64,000 nucleotides of DNA from Turbatrix aceti. Taxonomy: Eukaryota > Nematoda > Chromadorea > Rhabditida > Panagrolaimidae. Numbering within the stretch: the first letter of the stretch is position 1; every line of letters starts with the position of its first letter. Below the pieces are notes generated by a model. The model made no database searches, was not told the DNA's origin, and saw only the letters and a program-made list of their open reading frames with translations. Shown piece after piece: positions 44,537 to 57,344 of the stretch. The translations under genes and the position numbers were made by a program. The stretch lies in contig OZ017768.1 in NCBI GenBank assembly GCA_963969345.1, forward strand, positions 6,472,718 through 6,536,717, given 5' to 3'.

Positions 44537-47500
44537 AACCTGTCAGGGCTGGGAAGCAGCTCAAAGGAGAGCCAGACCACCACCATAGCCGCCATCGTCG
44601 CAGCAACCACCCAACTGCAACCACCCAACCTGCTAGAAAAAGTCAGTGGTGGTCAGTGGTGGCCGCCACCAACCACCAGAGCGGGGGTGGGAGGAAAAGT
44701 GATCGTCCGGCTGTTTTTGGACACGACCACCCAACCAGCTGGTCCTTGAGATAGATAAAAAAGTCTTCGTAGCCCCCGCCCGTCCGCCCCAGAGAAAAGG
44801 GAGGGGGGGAGAACTTTCGGTGTTGGTTTTTCTGTAGGCGACAAAATAGTAAACAACAAGCAAGAATTTCGGTGGGGGTGGTGGTCAAAAATTTCCTTCA
44901 AAACAAAGTCGTTTAGTTTGTCGGGGCCCCGCGGGGGCTGGATGCAGCAGCAGTAGTCCGTCCAACCGTTACTGTTACTCGAGAGCAGACCTTGCCTCAA
45001 AAAAGCCGGTAGCTCACGGAAGGGAAAGAAAAACAACAACAACACCCAACCGGCCCCGATTTTTTTTTCGTCCAGACCGGACTATTCTGGAAACTACGAA
45101 ATCCAGATGGAACAGATATGATGAAAGAAAAAGAAAGCGCGGGGCTGCAAAAAATGACGTAAGAAACACTCCATTCAGGGAAATTAACAGGCCTGGTGCA
45201 TCTTATCACCAGGTGCGGACAGCATGCTACGGTGACTGACTGACTCACTCTGCAAGCCGGCAGATGGCTGCAATGAGCGAACTCTGTACAAAACGCGATG
45301 GACGGGACTGATGCGAGATAACCCCTCCTCTTCGCCCTCCTCGCAAGCCAAATGCGTTATCGGAAGTCAAATGATAAAGCGAGACTGTCAGGCGCGCCCT
45401 GAACGAAGAAACGAACGAAGCCAGCTGCAGCAGCAGCAGACCGTTCGACTTCGCAATGAAGAAGATGGAGAAGAAGAAGCACCCGAGCCGGAGCTAATCG
45501 TCATCACTCCCCGCGTAGTCTACTCACATTCCAAAACAAAGTGAGTATCGTATCGCTAGGCAGGTGAGTGAATGACGCTGAATCACACCTCACGAAGGAA
45601 TGGTGTTATTGTCGGCTCCACGGACGCGGATCGTGGAGGGGAGGTGCTCCCCGTCCTCCCTCCCCCTCCGAAGACCGACGAAAGAGCGAAACGAACAAAA
45701 ATGAGTCAAAACAACACGTACGCTAGCAACGTGCAACTTGTGATGTGGTTTGCGTTCTTTCAGAGGCAAAGACGAAGAAAGCGAGAGCAGGAAAGCCTCC
45801 AGCCTACTAGGGGCCTGACAGGGCCGCTACAGCCGACCGAGCCCGGCAGGAAGGGTCGAAAAACTTGGAAATCTCTTGAAAACGCAATTAACCGGGTGCT
45901 TGCAGGAGGGAAAACATAAATATAACATTTTTGGCAGTCCATGAAAGGCCGGAATAACAACTACGACCCTGCAAAGGTTGCCAGCAACGAAAAGAGCCCT
46001 CTGACTGACAAATTGCTCTGTCTCCCATGTTTTTTTCAATAATTTGGAGCGACGTGGACCCCAAGCGAGGCCGGTTGGCCTTGTTCCGGGGCCAAAGATC
46101 CTTTCTTCCCGATACAGAATTTGAAATAAATATTTTTTGAATGGACAGAACACCACAACCCAACCAACCCGGCGAAGAGGATTACAAAAGTTACAGAGTG
46201 CTCGTGAACAGGACCCATTGAGAGTTTTTTTGCATATTCTGGCTTCAGGTCGCTCCGAGTCTCTTTTCGGTGTGTACAGGACAGAACCCAAACACGAAGC
46301 GCGTCGCGTTGCAGGGGATTAACTTTTTCGCCCGGTGGCAGTGGATCCAGGCCAACGCCGATCTTCGAAGGTTTGGTCTCGTCGGACACGTCGTTTTCGC
46401 ATCAAAAAACATACATAAATACATCTATCCTACGCAGCAGGCAGTATACGAGTCCAAAAATGCAAACACACTTCTTCGCAGGATTGGTTGCCTCTCGTAC
46501 AATAAAAAAAAACACAACAGAAAACAAGAGCGACTCACAGGAAAGTGAGCGAGAGCGCCACGACTTCCCTGTCTCCCTCTCGGCTTCGTTTGAAAAAAAG
46601 CGTCCCCTCGCCTGTTTTTTTTTCCGAGGGTGGTTGTGGTTGTGGTTGTGGTTGGGGTTGCGGCAGCAGTAGTGGCAGCAGCGGAGGTGCGAACGAGCAA
46701 GCAAACAAGCAGGCAAGCAAGCATGGCATGATGGTGCAAAGTGGCAGAGGTCAGTCCGTGCGGAAGGAATTCTAGCGGGGATTGCGTCATCCTATTTGGT
46801 CGTGGATTGCGACAAACAACACTGCGCTTTGCCCTGGATATCGCAAAATATTTGAGACAAGCACCTGGCCATACTTGATGATGACGAAAAACAAAAAGAA
46901 GAAGATCAGGATGATGCAAAAGCAGTCTGGTCTCTGCGCAGACAGAGAGAAAATGACGTGCATGGACTCATTCTTTTAAAATAGAAAGAACCAAACAAAA
47001 TATGCTAACTAAGAAGATGCAGGACTGCTATTGACACCCCAGCCTGCCTGCAACAGGCGGCAGGCGTTAAGTAAGCGTCAAAATCACTGCAAGGCCTCCA
47101 AGAGCGCCCTGTCAGGCCCAGAAGTTGCTGGGAGAGAAAGTAATAATAATAATAATTGTAAACGAATGTGTGAGCGAGCAGAAAAGTGACAAACAGGAAG
47201 TTACGCCAAATTACGATGCGTGCCACTCGACAGAGTCCGGACAGCTCAACCCCCCCACCACCGCAACCCTCGGCCGCCAGCGACGATGACAACGACGACG
47301 GATTGGGAAACAGGAAAGAAAGAAAACCGACCCAAAATCTCACTCAGTCAGCTCATCTAGCTGTCGCGAACGAACGAGACAGACGCGGTGCGATACGAAC
47401 TACGTTCCCAGCCCGTCAGGCAAGTTTCTGTCTTTTACGACGACGGCTTCGTAGCGCGATCGCCTTCTTCGTGGGAGAGCAAAAAACAAAGACCCTGTTT

Positions 47501-47647
47501 GATCGGAGCAGATTACAGATTACGATACGCAGAAAACGAAGGCATTTGCGTGTTTTTTGACTAATCCAGGGAAGAAGCAATGTTGTGGCAGAAATGATTA
47601 GACCGGGCACGCTAAAAAATATGTATGTCGCCCATTTTTAAACAAAA

Positions 47648-47732
47648 GGCCGGCAACAGGGGTCGTCTTATAAATACCGCTTGATCCGGGCATCAAGTCC
47701 TAAAGTAAACTGTTTACGTTTGCTTGCCGGCC
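47648..47732. other. 85-nt multi-hairpin segment
   Basis: A perfect 9-bp outer stem, GGCCGGCAA (47648-47656) with TTGCCGGCC (47724-47732), encloses a GGGGT/ACCGC-like pairing and two perfect inner stems: CTTGAT/ATCAAG (47680-47685/47692-47697) and GTAAAC/GTTTAC (47705-47710/47712-47717). The layout is cloverleaf-like, but tRNA anticodon-loop and T-loop signatures are missing. It could be a structured RNA, a short MITE or chance. Confidence 0.3.
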
Positions 47733-48328
47733 CAAGACCCCCCTAGGACAGTACGAGCACTGACATGTGACGCAGCGTGATCGAAACTGTGTTCCGTAAA
47801 AGCGATCTCAGCCCTTGAGGGATGGAAGGGTGAATGGGGAGCACCCGACTCCCTCCACATCACATGCCGTCGAGTCGAAAAAATCAGAGATCGATTCCAG
47901 GGTTTTTTTTAGAAAATAAATGAGAAACCCGAGCAGGACGACGCAGAGGCGGTAGTGCGGCCGCAAATCAAGGCCAGACGACGCCTAGTGCCTTATCACC
48001 TGCCTCCAGGCCCTTTATACCCCCTCCCGCGACACCGACTGCAGACAATTTTTTTTCTTCATCACCACCACAGCCCTTAAAAGGGCCCGATCGTCGTCGT
48101 CTTTGCTGGAGGTGACGCGTATGCGACGACTGGCAGCAGGCGCAGGCGCGCTGTTCCTCTGTGCTCGCATCGAAATCAATTAAACCCATCGTCTTCCTTT
48201 TTGGGCCCCTTAGCATAACCGGTATTCTTCCATTCTTCAACGACTTTGCCGCCGCGTTCACTTCGGCGTCAGAGTCATCTTCTCCATCGGGGTCCATCTA
48301 TCACCGCGAGGTGACACCTCGTTCGTCG

Positions 48329-48362
48329 GTGACTCCAGGTGTCGTCAGTCACCTGGAGTCAC
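48329..48362. repeat. 13-bp perfect inverted repeat
   Basis: GTGACTCCAGGTG (48329-48341) and CACCTGGAGTCAC (48350-48362) are separated by 8 bp. Each arm carries a CAGGTG/CACCTG E-box, and further GGTGACACC and GTCACACC words flank it. Confidence 0.85.
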
Positions 48363-51300
48363 ACCGAAGACAATCTCGTAAAAAAACCACTGTTCTGATT
48401 AACTGCGGAGGCAGGCAATAGACAATTGACTTCTGACGTGACGTGGCGAAGAGCAGTGAAAGCACGTGTGTTCCGGGACGGGACATGCTCTGCTTGCGCT
48501 TGCGCTCGCGGAGATAGTACGTGAGATGGGGTAACCCAGAAGATGTCTACGGTAGGTAGTCATCTGGATCTCATCGTTCTCGCAGAGCAGATGCCTAAGA
48601 AGTGCAAGATGCGTGCACGTGTCGCATCAGAGATCGCACAGGTGCGACGCATGAAAGCGTCCTTTGTGCCATGATCTGCCTGGGGTGTTGGTTTGGTCGA
48701 TCTCTGCTGCGCAGAGCACACAGGACAATAAAAAAATGAACCGCAAAAACTAGGGACAAAACAGATCAAAAAACCCATATCCAGACAGACCGGCTAAATC
48801 CTACATCAAAAACCAAAAATCGTGTACTATTTATAGTATGTGCCCTGTTCTGCCAATCCGAATATATTTACATACATACTTTGCACATAGTAGCATACGC
48901 TTATCGGCACAACACATTCCCGGTAAATCCCCCTCCATACGTACAGAAATCAGACTATCGTGCTCTAATGGGGTCCTAAAGGTGCTTTGCGAAATTTTTA
49001 TAGGTGTATAACTCCTGTTGACTGCATGCGACAAGCGGATTTGACTCTGCGGACGCAGCAAGCAAGGCGATTTGTTGCAAGGCCGTTGTCGTCGCCAAAG
49101 CACTAAATCAAAGCCCCCGATGCCCAGCAAACTGGAAAAACGTGCAAATTTTACGACATCGACGATTTTTGAGGACATGTGTGCGCCGCCGCAGCAAAGC
49201 ACACCGCAACTTGGTCTCTGAAGTCATCAACATCGCCGACTCCGACGACGCGGGACATAACGAGACAGACTTTTGCCGCAAAGCTCAATGCGTCGTTTTA
49301 TGACTCCCGAGATTGCCAGGTTGTCACGATGGCTGTGCTAGGTAGTTACTAGTCCGGAGTCTTTTTTGGAGAGATCCTTAAAGGGGCAAAGCATGTATAA
49401 GCGCGCAGCATGGTTTTCGAGGGGCCTTTATGGGACTTAAAAGTTTGGTAGCACTAAAAAACATCCGGGAATTCAAATATTTTTATACCTACAAAAATCA
49501 GTAATATGAATTCAAAGACATTCTGCGATGAATTTGCCAAACATCGCAGAAAGTTGTCTAATTCCGAAAAACGAAAGAAAATACATTTGATCGAAGAACG
49601 ACCATCTGGGCCGTATCTCGTTACCGGAACAAAACATTGACGCCCGAAAGACCATTGCCGCCGACATCTTGCTTTGTCCACCAAAAAAAAACAAACAAAA
49701 AAAGCCAGTTGTTTGCGCTTATGTTCAGCAGCCTTTAAAAAAAGTTATTTACTATAAAACGATACAGATGCGGGGCAGATTATTGGATCACTCTGATGTG
49801 AGTTGTTTTGAGTTGAGGTTATGGGGTCATTCAGACAGGCATACGTCGGCTATGGCACGTTCTCGATTTTTTTTCACAGATGATTTGTAAAGGAAAATGG
49901 GCCAGATCAGAGAAATTTAAAAAAAAAAGTTAAGGGAAGCGTTCATTTGCAGATAAATACAAGTTCTACGGCCTAAAGTGTCTAAAATCAAAGTCTACTC
50001 AGAGCCTACAGAACCCCGGAACTGTACAGCCACGAACCTTTTTTCGGAGCCGGGAAAACCGAAACTAAACACAAAGTTAAGTATTTAGTTGGGGAAAGTC
50101 GTGCTGTGATGGTCGCTCGCTAATTGCGCCCGGTCACATGCACACCTGACTGCGGTTGATTGAGTCCTTTATCACACTCGGCCGGGATCCTACACGAACC
50201 AACCTGGCGGGTGCTTCGCCCGTGCGTGCAGATAACCTCGAAAAAAGGGTTTTCCGCGGGTCCTAAACCTCGTGCACCTCCGCGTTTCGGGAAAGGTATC
50301 AAAAACTGACTAAAAACGAGGATTAGCGATCAATTGCAACTTTTTTTGGCCTTTTCAGTTATTAAATGACTTTTTTGAGGCCATCGAGTGACAAAAACCT
50401 GTTTGAAACCTTCAAATCAAATTTTTAAAGCGGCACAAGTGCCATAATTGTGTTAAATTCAAATCCCTGAAGTTTTTTGACTGTTTTCAAAAAAAAACCG
50501 TGAATGTGAATCATCGCAGAATTGCATTATGCATGCATTTGGCGGGGGTTCATCTTGATTACATGTAAAACAACAGGCGCAGAAAAAAACGCAGTACATC
50601 ACCCCAGGCAGGCTCTATCCGGGAGGAGGGTGACTCATGTTCATGTTCATGTTCATCGGCCGTCACATCTTTGGTCTGGCAGTTGTACTACTAGCTCGAG
50701 GGGATTTCAAAATAGATTTTAGCTTTGTATGTATAATAACTTCTTTGTTCTGCGAAAGAAAGTTGTGTTCATTGTCTCGCAAGAATTCTTCAAGACAATA
50801 GATGGCATCACGCGGCACAATGACCAGAGCACAAAACTGAATTGTGCCGTTCAGAACACAACGAGCCACCCTTTCTTTGCCTCTCATCTGATCGCCTGCA
50901 GGTTGCGAACAGAGTTTTAGGACTTTTATAAAAAATTAAATTCACCAATTGGACAGATTTTCAACGAAAACAACATGAAAATGTCGAAAAAAAGCCGTTT
51001 TTCATCCCCTAATTGCGAGTGCGTGCCAACAAAAGTTCAAAAATAAACGCCTCAAGACATTTTTTTCTTCACCACCCCAAGGGATAATCCAAATGATCGA
51101 ATTTAGACAAAACGGCTGTCATCTTTTTTTTCTTCAACAAACGGAAACGAGGTGAAGTCCGATAATTGGCACAGTTAATTGGAAGTCACAGAGTCATCCG
51201 CAAACAAGTTTAATAATTAGAGCCACAGGCAAAACAATTTTTTTGTTGGAATTAAAAAAAGAAGGAATATAATAAATACTTTTTTAATCGGATGCGCAAA

Positions 51301-52825
51301 AGGTCTGCGGACGGTCACTGGCTTGTTTACCACACTGGCTGCTGCCCTTGGCGACGACGTCAAGGATATTTAGCGGAATTATAGTAATGGGCGCTAATGA
51401 ACTCAAAAACAAAACAGGTCGGAGTGAGAACGGCTCGTTCGTTCGTCTGACGTGAGACAAGGATCACTCCTCGTCGGCGGTGTGAGAAAACACCAGTTGT
51501 CTTGTCCGTTGTCTGATCGTGATCGACGGACAAAGTTCAGCAAGCGCGGGCGGAACGTGTTGCGCTGCGTTGCGTTACCCTGCGAACGGGTCGAGTCCGT
51601 CGTTTGCCATGATGCAATCGTGTGTTTCGGGGGAAGTTCTGATAAACGTGAGAAGAAAAGAACGTATATTAAATAAATAAATATAAATAATTGGGGGAAG
51701 ATTGTTTTTCTGTTTTTCGAGAAAAGATGATGTAAGCGATTTTGCGGGCGACACGCAACCATGAAATTATTATATTTAAAAAAAAGAAACGTTGGACGAG
51801 AGTTTTTTAAAGATCGCATCCAAGGATGACGCCTGCTGTGATCGGTTTTTGTTACTTTACTTGTTTTTTTGTTTGTTTTTGTGAGCCAGTTTGTGTGAGT
51901 GGTCCAAAAATAAATATAATAACAATTTGGTGTTGTGAACAAAGTTGTTCAGAAAACTTTTGCTAGCATAAGAGAGAAAAGAAAAACAAAGCCTCTGGTA
52001 TTCTTGTAGTCCTCAGCCAGTCCCGCCTCGCCCCACAACGCAACGCAACAGGCGTCGTCAGGTTTTCTTCACGAACAAAGGCGTAGGGGGGCTCGCGAGC
52101 GGGCTTGGATGGTGGCTGTTGACGTCGTCAGACCAGGCCTGGTGATCGGACCAGACAACGGCGCGAGAAAGCACGACAGGAGGGGACCCCGACGGAAACA
52201 GTGATCGCATGTCGTGACGAAAAGCCTATCACAGGAGGGGGAAAACAATCGAAAGAATCGAAAAGCGTGGGAAAGTGGCGAGAAGCCGGGCGCGGCACTC
52301 CCCTGCTCACCGGAACACCCACCACACCGATTCATCAATTCATGCAAATCGGGACCGACCGAAATCGACGATCGGTGACTAGTAACGGGGGCCCGGGGTA
52401 TGTATAATATTTACAAAAACTATTTATTTTTGGGCAAGATTATTCAACTCTGCACGTACACGCACAGGAACTATTTTGAACGCTGCTGCCGCCTGAGCTA
52501 CCAAGGATCATGCTAAATGCCGCGCTACAGCGTGCACCGTAAACATGTTTACGAAAGTTTACGAAAAAGTGTTGAACGAATTCAAGAACTTTGCAGACGG
52601 CCTGAATCGAGTTCAACGGGGTCGACGGGTTGCGTAAAAGTAAATGAGTCACTTTTTTTTTGGTAAAACAAAGATGATTATCGGATGCCGAAAAGTTGGT
52701 TGGCTCACGTTCGGAATCCCCAAGAGTGCCAACTTTCGCCTTCTGTCAGGCCAGGGAAACAAAATTGCTTATCAAGCTGACAATTTTGATAACCCCCTAT
52801 TTTCGAGTCGGAAATTACTATAATT

Positions 52826-53365
52826 CAGAGTTGTTCAATTTGACAATTTTCAGCGCTCGCTCTGCTCGCGCTCTTTGAGCAATTCAATTTTCCGTGCTCG
52901 CTCTGCTCATGCTCTTTGAGTTCCTAAAATTTTCGCGCTCGCTCCGCTCGCGCTCTTTTATTCTCAGATCCTCTGCTCTTGCTCTGCTCACGCTAGTGAG
53001 TCGAGCAGGAGCGAGCAATGAGCAAACATGGCTCACACATAAAAATGTGAATTTTGAGTCACAAATTCAGTCCCTAGCGAAAAGAAAGACCGTATACTCC
53101 TTGGAGATACCCCCAACATCGTGTTTTTGATCGAAACTATCAATATTTTAGTATTTGTAGCACTAAATTTATAGTGAGCAGTGCTCATTTGAAAAATTTA
53201 TCGCGCTCGCTCTGCTCGCGCTCTTTGAGCAATTCAATTTTTCGTGCTCGCTCTGCTCATGCTCATTGAGCACTCAAATTTTTCGCGCTCGCTCCGCTCG
53301 CGCTCGTGAGCTGAGCAGGAGCGAGCAGTGAGCAGGAGCAATTTAGTGAGCATCGAACAACTCTG
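52826..53365. mobile_element. GAGC-rich hAT-like MITE (540 bp)
   Basis: Starts CAGAGTTGTTC and ends GAACAACTCTG, inside a perfect 8-bp target duplication CTATAATT (52818-52825 and 53366-53373). Inside, both halves carry repeats of about 40 bp built on CGCTCGCTCTGCTCGCGCTC, followed by TTTGAGCAATTCAATTTT, with reverse-complement GAGCAGGAGCGAGCA blocks. No coding frame. CAG..CTG ends and the 8-bp duplication place it with hAT-type non-autonomous elements. Confidence 0.9.
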
Positions 53366-54520
53366 CTATAATTACCCCAGTTTGAGCCGTCTGTACTTCA
53401 AGAGACCAAAAGTTGTTGTGCGCGAGGTGCAATTATGTGTACGTATTTCGGAAGAAAACACTTTGACGAGTTCTCAGCTATCCACGTCTGATTATCACCT
53501 CTGCGCTCGCATCAGGGTTCGAGGGGTCGTCTATCTAGATTTTTTAGTACAATCTCCTCCGGCTTTGTCCCGGACGAGTTTTGCACCGGCCAGACCGGGC
53601 AGCGGGGTTTCGTAATCCGCATGAATATGTATGTACATATAACAGTGGTCGCGTTGGCCCATCGCCCGAAGTGTCGACCATTGTAGTTTAGTTCGTTCGG
53701 TCGACAGAGATTTGACGACGAGCAAGCGAGTAACGGCAGGCATCTAAGTATACACACCGTCCGGAAATACATAATAGAATTTGTTTGAGTGAGTTTTGTC
53801 CTGCCTCACATCAGTCATTAATCCCCGACGTGCTTTCGCGTGCGCATGAGTGACTCTGAGTCTCCGGGAAAAACCGCAGTTAGTCGGATTATCGTCGAAC
53901 AAAGGGCCGGGCCTTTGGAGAATGGCGATTGGACTGTTTTATTACGCTTCCGTTGCTTGCCTTTACGGTAAAAAGTTAATAACACTTTTCCGCGCAGGGC
54001 GAAAAAAACTGCGCAGAAAAAATCGGGGAAAATATTTATTATTTTACATATATAAATATTTTAGAACACTTTTGGGGCTTCTTGGCAGAGATTATATATT
54101 TAGATATGTAATTTTTGTTCAACAAGGGGGCATCGTCGGTGCAGAATCCAAACAAGCGCAAATGAATCCCCAGATACGTAAGACCGAAGCCTGTCGGCGA
54201 CCGATACGGTAATTCAACGTTAATCTCGGTATTTTTTTGCAACGTACCTCGCAGAAAGTCTGAATGACTGTTTATGGATTACGGGATTAACCGGAGATGC
54301 CCTCCGAAGGTTCATTAACGCAACGCAGACAAAAGTCGACGTCAGCAAAGGTGAGTTTGTTTAAATATTTAATTGTGGTCTCAATGGCATACTACCTGCA
54401 GAACAGCCAATGTCTATTTAGTATCTAGCAGAATTCATCTCGCACAAGCATCTGAATGTTGTGGATGCTAAAAATTAAAAAAAAACAGTAGTACATCTCG
54501 CATCCCTGACCAGGCATAAA

Positions 54521-54541
54521 TCCGAGTCTCGGAGACTCGGA
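54521..54541. repeat. 21-bp palindrome
   Basis: TCCGAGTCTC, one central G, then GAGACTCGGA: perfect 10-bp arms. Confidence 0.9.
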
Positions 54542-57344
54542 GCACCCCATCTACATATTATACATACATACCACGGGGAATACTATCAATCGTCCATTCT
54601 GCGTTCGTTCCCCTGTCAGACATTATCAGTCAGCTGTTTTCCGTTGTTACTCCTTTTATGGCCTTGTTTGTCTGGGATTTGGAACAAAAGCAACGTTACA
54701 ACGTTCGCCCGTGCTCAAAACAAAGATACATAATAGATTTTTCATGTCAGATGCCGTAAAAAAATTATATTGCAGTTTTAAAAATCGTAGACATGCAATT
54801 ACTCTTTTTTCTAAATATCAATGACAGTAAACGACGGGGAGCAACTGGCGGGAAGACGCAGACACACTGGCTTAATTGACACCTCTCCTCGGCACTTGTA
54901 GAGGTGAAACGCGGTCGTCGTTGACGTGTCGTAGACCTTGCCTAATGATACGCTTCGACGCTGCTGCCACCACCGTAACCTGGGCTCTGCGCCATGGTCA
55001 TTGAACGCGAAGACGAAAATTGCGTGTTGTGGCTGGGGGCGCATCACTCATCGTCATTGTCCGTGTCTCTCTTTTCTTCTTCTTCTGCTCAGAATCGACA
55101 AAGCAGCGGTCAATTTTACCTTGAGCTGTCAGGGCACCAATCACTCACTATCCAGGTAAACTCGCGCGCGCCCGCGCGTATGCATGCATACAGCTTGACA
55201 AATGCCCGGTGAATTGACTCGCCCTCAAATCAAATCACATCAGAAACTGCACTGCCCTTGTTTTTGCCTCTCAGGTGAGCGAGCCTGACATGAGTGCGCG
55301 CCCGTCATTTCGGGGATCAGATCCCTGCCGGCAAACAAAACATAACAACGTGCGTAACTGATGGCGGCGGCGGCGGCGGCGGCGGCAGAGCTGGAAGAAG
55401 AGAGAGGCAATTTCATAAATTTACGAGCCATGTCTAATAAGGAGAAACGTGGAAACTGGAAAGCCAGCCAGCAGTCGTCGGTCGCAAACGTGACTTCAAA
55501 CCAATGTTCTCTGTCGTCAGAGAAAAACAGACGGAGATCACCTGGCTGGCTGATTGTGATAACGAAAAAAAACAAACATACTTGGGAATCAGAAAAAAAG
55601 CAAAAAAAATAAATAAAAAAGCAAGAAGAATTTTCGTGTTGAGAGCACCCAATTCGTCCCAAGAGTACCAAAAATGCCGCAAAAAACTAAAAAACCGGGT
55701 ATACCCATTTTTAAAAAAAATTTATTCAAAACTGCGAAAAAAAGATATCCAATCTGAAGTACCTCAAAAAAATCAGATAAAACGAAAGAAAAAAAGTGTG
55801 TTGATTGGTTGTCAAAAAACTGAACGGTAAAAAAATCGGTCGTGTCACGAGCAATCAAGAGTTCTCCTTTTTTTGCCTTCCTGCGCGACATCAGAATCAT
55901 GCAATGCAATGAGACGAAAGGTGTCCGTCTTATCTTCCCGTCGGGAAGGAAGCGAACACCGAGAGACGCGCGAGAGGCGAGAAATGTCACGCGAAAGATG
56001 AAAAAGAAAAAAAGAGAAAAAAAAGTTCGCCGATACATCATCCATTTCGTCGCGCCTTTTTTCTGATGTGAGCACTTTTTTCTCCTGTGTTTTGCTCTCC
56101 GACAGAGTTTTGTTTTTTTTTCAAATGATTTATGGCAGCGAAGGCAACCGAAACAAACGCGCTGGCTTCTGGTTATTTATTTTTGGAAAACACTGGATTT
56201 TATGAACGCGTGAAACTGTTTTTTGTGCACAGCTGTTTTTTGAGGGAACTGTCCTACTTATCAAATCCGGGTCTGATCGGATCTAGGAGAGAGATGGCCC
56301 TAATCCTGGTCGTCAGACAGGTTGCAACTTTTTTTTTGTTCTCCTGCAAGCAGTAAAGTGCGCCGTAAACCGTAAAATTTTTTTTGCAGCTGCAGGGCAG
56401 CACCGTTCCACGCCAGCCCCCGATGGAGGGGAGGGATGATCGAGTTAATCGCTCCGATTATGGCTTCGGCGTTTCTTTTGATCCCCGATCCCCCCCTCCC
56501 TCTGGGCGCCCTTCTTCAATTAGAAATCGTAAAAACCTGACGCGATGGATGAGGTTATGCATGCGTAGTTGGTCAAAGATTTCGACTCACTCCGGGGCGC
56601 CGAATGAGCAAAGAACGAACAGAACAGAACAGTGACGGAATGAATGAATGATTTTTTCGATCAATCGAAGCACCGACGACGACGACAAACATACGCGTAC
56701 AGGCAGAATTTTCGAAAAAGAACTCCCCGCCGATGCGCTCCGTGAATTGCATGCATGCATGTCGGTACGCATGTCCTCATTCGTGACGACGCCGGAGTCG
56801 TGCAGTTTGTACATAAACATCTTTGGACGACGACGACGACGAAGACGAAAACGAAAACGACGAAGGCGTAAACATTGTCATGCAATTTCGAGGATCGCGT
56901 TTGAACGACTTTGTGGTCGGTAACGGGCACGAGAGACGAGTTCAAAGAGAAACCGTAATTCCATGACATCAGTCAAACAAAAGGGTACATTTTTAAAAAT
57001 TGTTTTTAAAAAAATACAAAACAAGTCAGCAGAATTTTTTTACTAGCGGCTTGTAAAAGTGTCAAAATGAACGATGCTATCAGTTAAAATTCTCAAATTT
57101 GTTTTGATTTGTTTACAAGATTTTTCGTTCTGCATATTTTGTACTTTTTTTGCCCGCTCGGAGCCATCAGAGTTTGAATTGAAGAAAAGCAAGGAAACCC
57201 AAATTTGAGGGGATCAAATATTTCGCGATCCGGCTGGTGCGGAGGTACTCTGCCCCCTGGGCTCTCGTCTTTTCCGTAAACGTTGGAAACGAGAATAGAA
57301 AAAATCCATTAAGCATCCAGCGTTTCACACTTAACGAGCAATCA

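Noticed and set aside
50120..50302. Minus-strand 60-codon frame with FEVICTHGRSTRQVGSCR
   Set aside because: Protein-like for about 40 codons, but with no convincing start or donor and no family; too short to support.
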